From assembly GCF_029223585.1 (NCBI RefSeq), contig NZ_CP119424.1:1364001-1428000 (forward strand): 64,000 nucleotides of DNA, written 5' to 3'. The notes beneath the pieces were generated by a model. That model was not told where the DNA came from. It did no database searches and saw only the letters and a program-made list of their open reading frames with translations. Each line of letters opens with the position of its first letter. The first letter of the stretch is position 1. A program made the position numbers and the translations under genes. Shown here piece by piece: positions 37,861 through 45,233 of the stretch. Source of the DNA: Photobacterium sp. DA100. Its GTDB lineage: Bacteria; Pseudomonadota; Gammaproteobacteria; Enterobacterales; Vibrionaceae.

Positions 37861-40269
37861 ATGAAGAAGACAGCGCCTGCTCCGTTGATATATTGGTACG
37901 CCCACTTAAGCATCCAGGATATTGCTCTAGTAGGCGGAAAAAATGCCAGCCTTGGCGAAATGTACAACCAACTCCAGCAGGCTGGCATTCGAGTACCCAA
38001 TGGTTTTGCAACCAGTGCCCAGTTATTTAAAGATTTCCTCACACAAAATCAACTTGATGCCCCTATAGATGGCTTGCTGGCATCGTTGAACAGCGGGGCC
38101 GCAAGCCTCAAAGACGTTGGCCAACAAATTCGTGGCCTCATCAGCCAGGGAGTGTTTACCGACCAACAAGAGCAGTGCATCATTGATGCCTATCTCCAGC
38201 TTGAAAAACAAACCAGCACCCCTTCCCCTGCCGTCGCTGTTCGCAGCTCAGCGACAGCCGAAGACTTACCCGAGGCGAGCTTTGCGGGCCAGCAGGAGAG
38301 TTATCTCAATATTCAAGGTGAACGACAGGTCATTGCCGCGTGTAAACAATGCTTCGCCTCGCTGTATACCGATCGGGCCATAGTCTACCGCCAGGAGCAA
38401 GGATTCCCCCACCAGCAAGTCGCCCTCTCTGTCGGTATCCAGCAAATGATTGAGTCCGAATGTGCCGGTGTCATGTTTAGCCTCGATACCGAGAACGGCT
38501 TTCCTGATGTCGTCATGATCAACGGCAGTTGGGGGCTGGGGGAAACGATTGTCAAGGGCAGCGTCACCCCTGACAAGTTTGTGGTGTACAAGCCCCTGCT
38601 TGAGCAACCCGGCAAATCCCCCATCATTGAAAAAAAGCTAGGCCTCAAAAATGAAAAGATGATTTTTGCCAGTGGCAGCCACTGCGACACCCCGACGGTT
38701 ACCATCCCCACAAGTGAAGCAGAACGCCATGCCCTGGTGATCAATGATGAAGAAACCCTGCAACTCAGTCGTTGGGCCGCCATTATCGAGCGCCATTACG
38801 GTTGTGCAATGGACATGGAATGGGCCAAAGACAGTGTGACGAAACAACTGTTCATTGTGCAGGCTAGACCGGAAACGGTTGAGGCCCAAAAAAGCCGGAC
38901 GGTTCTGGTCAACTACAAACTAGAAAAAAACAACGCCCCAGTGCTACTTGAAGGCGCCAGTGTCGGTGCCGCCGTTGCATGCGGTCAAACCTATACCGTG
39001 CTCTCGCCACACGATATCGACCAATTTCCCGAAGGGGCGATTCTGGTTACCGAGCGTACCGACCCGGACTGGGTGCCTATCATGAAAAAGGCAGCAGGCA
39101 TCATCACCGACTCGGGCGGCCCAACCAGCCACGCTGCGATCGTCAGTCGCGAGCTGAAAGTGCCCGCGATTGTCGGTACCGAGATGGCAACCCATCGCCT
39201 TAGCAATGGCCAAACAGTCACCCTCAGCTGTGCCGGCGGCGCGGTGGGTCAGGTCTATGACGGTACCGTGGGCTTCACCACCCAGCACATTGATATGGCC
39301 TCCATCCCCTCACCGAAAACCCAGGTAATGATCAACGCCGCCATGCCGGATGGCATTTTCCATTGGTGGCAGCTTCCCACATCCGGTATCGGCTTGACCC
39401 GCATTGAGTTTATTATTTCAAGCCAGATAGGCGTTCACCCGATGGCTTTGCTCCATCCGGAAAAAATCACTGACAGCACGGTAAAAAGTGCCATTGAGCA
39501 ACGCTGTCGCCATTTTACCAACCCGCCTGATTTCTTTACCGATACCTTGGCGCTGGGGATAAGTAAAATTGCCGCCAGCCAATATCCCAAGCCCGTTATC
39601 GTCAGGATGTCCGATTTTAAGTCCAACGAGTACCGCGGCCTTCTTGGCGGGGAGGATTTCGAGCTGCACGAAGAGAATCCTATGCTTGGCCTGAGGGGGG
39701 CATCCCGTTACTACCATCCACGATACCGTGAGGCATTCCAGCTCGAGTGCCAAGCCATTGCCAAAGCGCGCAATGAGAAAGGGTTCGACAATATCATTGT
39801 CATGATCCCGTTTTGCCGCACGGTTAATGAAGCAGACAAAGTATTAAATGTCATGGCGCAAGCTGGCCTTGAACGGGGCCAGGACGGGCTACAGGTCTAT
39901 GTCATGTGCGAAATTCCTTCCAATGTCATCCTTGCTGAGCGATTTGCCGAGCGGTTTGATGGTTTTTCCATTGGCAGCAACGACCTAACCCAGTTGGTAC
40001 TGGGGATCGACCGTGATTCGGCGGAGCTCAAGCCCATGTTTGACGCCCGAGACGATGCAGTTAAGCGCTTGATAGAACATGTGATCACAGTCGCCCACAG
40101 CAAAGGCTGCAAAGTCGGGATCTGCGGCCAGGCCCCCTCGGATCACCCTGAGTTTGCCCAATTCCTGGTCGCCTGCGGCATTGATTCCATTTCCCTCAAC
40201 CCTGACTCATTTGCCAAGGGGTGCGATGTGATTGCCAAGGCCGAGCAGTCAAGAGACCAGGAGACCTAA
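37861..40269 (+). CDS. ppsA: Phosphoenolpyruvate synthase (pyruvate, water dikinase)
   Basis: An 802-residue PEP synthase, normal length. The N-terminal ATP-grasp domain starts with GGKNASLGEM and has VRSSATAEDLPEASFAGQQE. The swivelling phosphohistidine domain has H424 in GGPTSHAAIVSREL. The C-terminal TIM barrel ends with CGQAPSDHPEFAQFL, containing the catalytic Cys, and FSIGSNDLTQL. It converts pyruvate, ATP and water to PEP, AMP and phosphate, the gluconeogenic step. It lies 12 bp after the ACP gene and is last in the operon. Its stop overlaps the stop of the convergent gene at 40266. It may be a second copy alongside a housekeeping ppsA elsewhere. Confidence 0.94.
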   Translation: MKKTAPAPLIYWYAHLSIQDIALVGGKNASLGEMYNQLQQAGIRVPNGFATSAQLFKDFLTQNQLDAPIDGLLASLNSGAASLKDVGQQIRGLISQGVFTDQQEQCIIDAYLQLEKQTSTPSPAVAVRSSATAEDLPEASFAGQQESYLNIQGERQVIAACKQCFASLYTDRAIVYRQEQGFPHQQVALSVGIQQMIESECAGVMFSLDTENGFPDVVMINGSWGLGETIVKGSVTPDKFVVYKPLLEQPGKSPIIEKKLGLKNEKMIFASGSHCDTPTVTIPTSEAERHALVINDEETLQLSRWAAIIERHYGCAMDMEWAKDSVTKQLFIVQARPETVEAQKSRTVLVNYKLEKNNAPVLLEGASVGAAVACGQTYTVLSPHDIDQFPEGAILVTERTDPDWVPIMKKAAGIITDSGGPTSHAAIVSRELKVPAIVGTEMATHRLSNGQTVTLSCAGGAVGQVYDGTVGFTTQHIDMASIPSPKTQVMINAAMPDGIFHWWQLPTSGIGLTRIEFIISSQIGVHPMALLHPEKITDSTVKSAIEQRCRHFTNPPDFFTDTLALGISKIAASQYPKPVIVRMSDFKSNEYRGLLGGEDFELHEENPMLGLRGASRYYHPRYREAFQLECQAIAKARNEKGFDNIIVMIPFCRTVNEADKVLNVMAQAGLERGQDGLQVYVMCEIPSNVILAERFAERFDGFSIGSNDLTQLVLGIDRDSAELKPMFDARDDAVKRLIEHVITVAHSKGCKVGICGQAPSDHPEFAQFLVACGIDSISLNPDSFAKGCDVIAKAEQSRDQET

Positions 40270-41108
40270 CAGGCGATATCATACTGCAGCAGTTCGGCCC
40301 ACGAGAACGTCGGGCCATGGCTGCACACATACTTCTCATTAAGGTAGCAATGGCCGCAGAGCCCAACAGCGCAATGCATTCGGCGTTCTATCGATAGAAA
40401 TATCGATTTAGGATCAATGCCATACGCGACAAGATATTCCGCCGCAGCGGTTTGCATTGCTTCTGGCCCGGCCAGCAGTACCGTATCAGGTTGCTCACCG
40501 AAGGTATGCAATACCTTCGGCAGGATCCCTGTTGCGGTGCCCGGGTAAAATTCCCCGTCACTCAGGCCAGCCATATCTTCAACCACATTGAAGATAGGGA
40601 TCAAATGCTGCCAGCGCGCTCTCTCTGGATTGAGCATCAGTGCCGCCTGATTTCTCGCGGCATATACCACTTCCAGCTGGATAAACTGCTGGCTGTCGAT
40701 CAACTGATTAATCACGCTCGCCAAGGGTGCGATACCGCAGCCGCCACCGACGATGAGAATACGCTGATTAAGCAGCCTCTCCATCGGCCAGCCTCGACCG
40801 AACGGCCCTCTGGCACCGATGATATCGCCCACACCGCACTGGAACAATGCATCGGTCACACTCCCCATCCTACGGACTAGAGCCCGAAAGTCCCCCTGCG
40901 CGTTAGGCAATGTGGTAAAGGTGAACGGCGCCTCTCCAACACCTGGCAAGCACAGCATAAAAAATTGGCCACTTTCCGCTTTCAGCCACGGCGACAAATG
41001 CTGTTCTGTCTCTTGGATAGCGAACTGGTAGTGGCGGGTATTTTCACCATCATCATAGCAATCCACTATTTTGATCGGCACCGGGGTCAAGTTAAGCATC
41101 GTCTGCAA
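40266..41108 (-). CDS. FAD/NAD(P)-binding, 2Fe-2S electron-transfer subunit (sulfhydrogenase gamma/AsrB-like)
   Basis: A 280-residue ferredoxin-reductase-type protein. An FAD-binding barrel (about 10-110, with the GPFGRGWP motif following) leads into an NAD(P)-binding domain with ILIVGGGCGIAPL (about 115-127) and TVLLAGPEAMQTAA. A C-terminal 2Fe-2S ligand cluster (CAVGLCGHCYLNEKYVCSHGP) completes it. This is the build of sulfhydrogenase gamma, AsrB and dihydroorotate dehydrogenase electron-transfer subunits. Its start overlaps the beta-like gene by 17 bp. In this operon it probably links formate dehydrogenase to NAD(P)/NAD(P)H. Confidence 0.88.
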   Translation of the reverse strand: MQTMLNLTPVPIKIVDCYDDGENTRHYQFAIQETEQHLSPWLKAESGQFFMLCLPGVGEAPFTFTTLPNAQGDFRALVRRMGSVTDALFQCGVGDIIGARGPFGRGWPMERLLNQRILIVGGGCGIAPLASVINQLIDSQQFIQLEVVYAARNQAALMLNPERARWQHLIPIFNVVEDMAGLSDGEFYPGTATGILPKVLHTFGEQPDTVLLAGPEAMQTAAAEYLVAYGIDPKSIFLSIERRMHCAVGLCGHCYLNEKYVCSHGPTFSWAELLQYDIAC

Positions 41109-42132
41109 TCCTCTTCATCACTGAATGAACCCCTATCACACCGGGGCACGTCGCCTCGCAGCGGCCACAGCCAACACAACCGTAGCGGCCAAACTCAGGG
41201 ACAAAGTCATCGCTAAATTTATGGTACCAAAAGCGCTTTACCCTCTGGCCAGCCTCGGAGGCCGGGTTATGGAAGCTCGCCTCACGCTGGAAGCTCTCGT
41301 ACAGGCAAGAGTCCCAGAAACGAACCTGAGTTACCGATGTTTGCTGGGAGGAAGCACTCTCTATCGGGCGGGTAGCAAAACACGAACAGGTCGGACACAG
41401 CGTGGTACACCCCGAGCAACCCAGACATTGAATACCCAGCTGCTGCCAAAACTCGTCGGATATGGCATGTTGATTGAGTTTGTCGATCCCCTCTAGGATA
41501 TACGGATAGCGGGGAAAAGACTGTTCGCAATGGCTAATATTCTCCCAGCGCTGGTGCAGATCCTCTGGCGATGCCTCCTCTAGAGCCAAACCGTGCAACG
41601 CTTGTTCCCCAGCCGCCGACAAAACCACCAGCATCCAGCGCTGGCCGTCCAGTGGGTGCAGGACGAGATCCGCTGTATCATCCCGGACACTTGGCCCTGC
41701 GTTAACGAGCTGGCAAAAGCCTTGCTCGCAGGGGGTGACGCAATCCACACCGACCAAGAGCCCTTGCTTGCGCCGTGCTTGGTAGTAGGGATCTTCCTCA
41801 AAAAAGATATCTTGATAATGGATGGCCATCAAATCGCAACTTTTCACGCCGAATAACACAAAAGGCATTGGCGTCGGCAACACTTCTTCAAAAGTCTCCC
41901 CATCGAACACATATAAAGGTTCCTGCTCGGCAAAAAAGAACGATTTGGGCGATTGAAGGGGCTTTTGTTCAACCAAATCTGGCCAGTTACCGCCGCCGAC
42001 TTGCTGCCAATGAAAATCTGCCCGGGCACCATCAGATTGTGGAACCACTTGGTATATCTCATGCGATTGCGCCAAATGCCTTCGTAACTCATCCAGCGAG
42101 TCCAATAGGTAAGTTTTATGCATAACCCCCAC
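41092..42132 (-). CDS. 4Fe-4S electron-transfer protein (sulfhydrogenase beta/AsrA-like)
   Basis: A 346-residue iron-sulfur protein. The C-terminal half has two cysteine clusters, CLGCSGCTTLCPTCSCFAT (about 240-258) and CVGCGRCEATCPG (about 323-335), like the two 4Fe-4S sites of sulfhydrogenase beta and AsrA. The N-terminal half contains FGVKSCDLMAIHYQD, also typical of this family. It overlaps the formate dehydrogenase gene upstream and the gamma-like gene downstream by 17 bp each, so the three are translated as a unit. It probably passes electrons between the molybdenum subunit and the flavin subunit. Confidence 0.88.
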   Translation of the reverse strand: MGVMHKTYLLDSLDELRRHLAQSHEIYQVVPQSDGARADFHWQQVGGGNWPDLVEQKPLQSPKSFFFAEQEPLYVFDGETFEEVLPTPMPFVLFGVKSCDLMAIHYQDIFFEEDPYYQARRKQGLLVGVDCVTPCEQGFCQLVNAGPSVRDDTADLVLHPLDGQRWMLVVLSAAGEQALHGLALEEASPEDLHQRWENISHCEQSFPRYPYILEGIDKLNQHAISDEFWQQLGIQCLGCSGCTTLCPTCSCFATRPIESASSQQTSVTQVRFWDSCLYESFQREASFHNPASEAGQRVKRFWYHKFSDDFVPEFGRYGCVGCGRCEATCPGVIGVHSVMKRIADDA

Positions 42133-44212
42133 CTTTTAGTTTCCAAACCGGACTAGGTTCATGATTTGCCGGCAAAGCCGCCACCGACACCGCACAGGCC
42201 TTCAACTCAGGCATTTTAGTTACTGGGTCCTGGGCGGTATTGGTCAGCTGATTCGAAGGAGCCTCTTTAAAGTGATAAGGCATACTCACCACGCCGGGCG
42301 GCACATCCTCAGTCACCATCGCCCGCGTTTCGACATATCCCCGCCGAGAGCGCACCCCTACCGCAGCGAAAGGTTTGATAGCCAGCCGACCGGCATCGCG
42401 AGGGTTGATAAACAAAATCCCTGGAGGGGTCTCCCGCTCAAGAAGCGGTGATTTCCTACTCATCGAGCCACACCCGTAATGAAAATGGAGCCGGTTTGTG
42501 GTCAGCAGCAAGGGATAGTCTTCATCTATCGGCTCATCGATTGGCACGTAATGGGCTGGTATTAGCCTTGCCTTGCCGATTGGAAACTGCTGCTGGTGAA
42601 GAATTGTCGTCCCTTGCGGGGCATCATCATTACATGGCCATTGCAAGCCATAGTCATGCTCCAACTTGGGGTAATTCATGCCCTGATAAGAAGGGGTCAA
42701 TGAAGCCATCTCATCAAAAACGGCCTCGGTCTCTGGCCAATCGAGCTGATCACTACCCATCGCCTTCGCCAGGGCTTGCAACCACTGCCAGTCACCCTTT
42801 GCTTCGCCGACAGGAGGGATAACCGGGTGGATACACTGCACCCTCCGCTCACAGTTGGTAAAGGTGCCATTTTTTTCGGCAAAAGAAGCAGCCGGCAAAA
42901 CAAAATCAGCCAACTTGGCGGTCTCGGTCATGGTCAGCTCAGCGACAACCAGCAAATCCAACGCTTGATAGGCTTCGCGGACATGGTTTTGGTCAGGATC
43001 GGTCACGACGGGATCTTCGCCGAATAGAATCAATGACTTGAACTTGCCAGCCAATGCTGCTTTGGTCATCCCCATGGACGTCAGCCCCGGGGTTGAAGCA
43101 ACCTCCCCGCCCCAAGCCGCTGCAAATTTCGCTTGGACGTTGGGATCATCAGCCAGTTGGTAGCCCGGATAGACATTGGGCAAACAGCCCATATCACAAG
43201 CACCCTGAACATTATTCTGTCCCCGCAGCGGGTTGATCCCTGTCCCCGGTTTACCGATATGGCCACAGACCGCAGCCAAATCGGCTAGCGCGATGACATT
43301 GGTGGTCCCCGCCATGAACTGGGTGATCCCCATCCCGTACATGATCATCGAGCGCTCTGATTGGCTGTAGTATTCCGCAGCCTGCCGGATCAGCTGCGGG
43401 TCAAGACCAGTGAGCGCTTCAACCGACTCTGGCGTGACTTTCTCGACATGTTTTGCAAGGGCTTCGAATCCTTCACAGCGCTGTTCAACAAACGCTTGAT
43501 CATGCCAGCGGTTAGCAATAATGACGTGAAGCATCGCATTGATAAGCGCCGTGTTGGTGCCAGGCTGAAGCTGCAAGTGAATATCGGCAAGCTTTGCCAG
43601 CCTCGTCACCCGCGGGTCTACCACAATCAGCGTTGCTCCCGCCTGTTTGGCCTGGATAATTTGCCCGCCCAACACACTGTGGTTCTCCGTTGGATCCGCG
43701 CCGATAACCATAAGGACATCGGCCTTGAACACATCCTCGGTGCTATTGGTCATGGCACCAGAGCCAAGCACTTGCTTGAGGCCCGCCACGGTCGGGCTGT
43801 GGCAAATCCGGGCGCAGTGATCCACGTTGTTGGTTTTCAGTACGGCGCGGGCAAATTTTTGCGCAGCATAGTTATCTTCGTTGGTTGCCCGCGCACTACT
43901 GATCACCCCGACGGCTTGCGGACCATATTGCTCAATGGTATCGAGTAAGGAGGCGCTGATTGAACACAACACTTCATCCCAGCTGATGGGGATAAATTTG
44001 TCACGCTCTCTTTTAAGGGGCTGGGTAATGCGATTTTCAGGAGAAACCGCATAAACGGTGCTCCACCCCTTATCGCAAAGTTTCCCCCTGCTAATGGGAT
44101 GATCCAATTGAGGGGCAACACCACACACCTCGCCTTTCGCATCGCTGGATAAATACATGCCGCAGCCTACACCGCAGAAAGGGCAGACTGTTTTCACAAC
44201 TTTGGAATGCAT
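42116..44212 (-). CDS. Molybdopterin formate dehydrogenase catalytic subunit (FdhF-like)
   Basis: A 698-residue molybdopterin oxidoreductase of the FdhF/FdhH branch. A 4Fe-4S site is formed by C10, C13, C17 and C46. The active-site segment DHCARICHSPTVAGL has C137 where E. coli FdhH has selenocysteine. Segments VIGADPTENHSVLGG and MGCLPNVYPGYQ are also family-like. I chose the ATG at 44212, just before the cluster, with AGGGA upstream; a longer frame reaches 44293. There is no twin-arginine signal, so it is cytoplasmic. It forms an operon with the beta- and gamma-like electron carriers and follows a formate channel, so formate:NAD(P) oxidoreduction (or CO2 reduction) is likely. Confidence 0.92.
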   Translation of the reverse strand: MHSKVVKTVCPFCGVGCGMYLSSDAKGEVCGVAPQLDHPISRGKLCDKGWSTVYAVSPENRITQPLKRERDKFIPISWDEVLCSISASLLDTIEQYGPQAVGVISSARATNEDNYAAQKFARAVLKTNNVDHCARICHSPTVAGLKQVLGSGAMTNSTEDVFKADVLMVIGADPTENHSVLGGQIIQAKQAGATLIVVDPRVTRLAKLADIHLQLQPGTNTALINAMLHVIIANRWHDQAFVEQRCEGFEALAKHVEKVTPESVEALTGLDPQLIRQAAEYYSQSERSMIMYGMGITQFMAGTTNVIALADLAAVCGHIGKPGTGINPLRGQNNVQGACDMGCLPNVYPGYQLADDPNVQAKFAAAWGGEVASTPGLTSMGMTKAALAGKFKSLILFGEDPVVTDPDQNHVREAYQALDLLVVAELTMTETAKLADFVLPAASFAEKNGTFTNCERRVQCIHPVIPPVGEAKGDWQWLQALAKAMGSDQLDWPETEAVFDEMASLTPSYQGMNYPKLEHDYGLQWPCNDDAPQGTTILHQQQFPIGKARLIPAHYVPIDEPIDEDYPLLLTTNRLHFHYGCGSMSRKSPLLERETPPGILFINPRDAGRLAIKPFAAVGVRSRRGYVETRAMVTEDVPPGVVSMPYHFKEAPSNQLTNTAQDPVTKMPELKACAVSVAALPANHEPSPVWKLKGGGYA

Positions 44213-44321
44213 ACTGATTCCCTGATTGTTGAAGCCAGCTAAATTATAGCACCCGCCCTGATATTCATTTTCCATCACCAAGGGCAAATACACTAGCGGA
44301 TATGGAAGTAAAATTTTGAAT

Positions 44322-45137
44322 CTATGGATCTTTCCTTAAATAAATAATGTGGTATACCAAACCGACCATCACACTGCCCCCGACAAGGTTGCCCAAAATA
44401 ACAGGGATCAGATTACCGACAAAACCCAGTAGCGTGACAGAGTCAGCAACATCCACCGTGCCCGAGAGCTTGAGCAGCATGGCAAGCGGAATGAAATACA
44501 TATTGGCGATACTATGCTCGAAACCGGCAGCAACAAACGCAGAGATTGGAAACACGATCGCCACCGCCTTATCAATCACACTGCGGCCAGCCAACGCCAT
44601 CCAGACAGCCATGCACACCAGCACGTTGCACAATAAGCCGCGGAAAAAAGCGCTCCAAAACGGCAGCTCACATTTCGCCGCCGCAATCTTGGCGTACATG
44701 GCCGCAATGGCACCATCGTTCATGGTCGTATGGCCAGAAAGGAACACCAGAACGGCCAACCCTACGGCACCGACCAAATTAGCCGCGCACACAACCGCCC
44801 AGTTTATCAATAACTCCGATGTGGTGATCTTGTTGTCAGCCCAAGCCATCGCCAAAAGGTTATTGCCAGTAAACAGCTCGGCACCCGCCACGATGACCAG
44901 CAACAGCCCCAGGGAAAAGGTCACGCCGCCGAGTACTTGCTGCATGGCAAACCCCAGTTCAGCATCAGATTTCACCAAGGTGAAATATAAACCGCCTAGG
45001 CCAATAAAAGCGCCAGCCAATATGCCCAGCATCACCATGGAAAGCAGTGGCAATCTTGCCTTTACGACTCCGATGCTGTCAACCTTCTCGGCTATCTGCT
45101 TGGGAGAGAACGCATCAAATCCAAAAATATCTGCCAT
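44322..45137 (-). CDS. Formate/nitrite transporter family channel (FocA-like)
   Basis: A 271-residue FNT-family membrane channel with six helices. It begins ADIFGFDAFSPKQIAEKV, like FocA. FTGNNLLAMAW (about 90-100) and GFEHSIANMYFIP (about 195-210, with the conserved pore His) are FNT signatures. The ATG at 45137 is preferred because it aligns with FocA; a start at 45158 adds seven residues. It is immediately upstream of the formate dehydrogenase operon (109 bp gap), so formate is the probable cargo. Confidence 0.9.
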   Translation of the reverse strand: MADIFGFDAFSPKQIAEKVDSIGVVKARLPLLSMVMLGILAGAFIGLGGLYFTLVKSDAELGFAMQQVLGGVTFSLGLLLVIVAGAELFTGNNLLAMAWADNKITTSELLINWAVVCAANLVGAVGLAVLVFLSGHTTMNDGAIAAMYAKIAAAKCELPFWSAFFRGLLCNVLVCMAVWMALAGRSVIDKAVAIVFPISAFVAAGFEHSIANMYFIPLAMLLKLSGTVDVADSVTLLGFVGNLIPVILGNLVGGSVMVGLVYHIIYLRKDP

Positions 45138-45233
45138 TCGCTTGTTTCCCTTTCCCATAATTCATACACACAACCTAGACCAGTTTGCCTAATAATCAAT
45201 AAACGACGATTTTAGGCCGCTGGATATGTTGCC
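45138..45233. promoter_or_regulatory. Divergent promoter region, focA-like and P-type ATPase genes
   Basis: A 96-bp AT-rich interval between divergent starts that must hold both promoters. No well-formed operator or FNR box was recognised. Confidence 0.4.

Noticed and set aside
44347..45192. 281-codon plus-strand frame opposite focA
   Set aside because: Antisense shadow of a clear FNT channel gene; Thr/Pro/Ala-rich with no family features.
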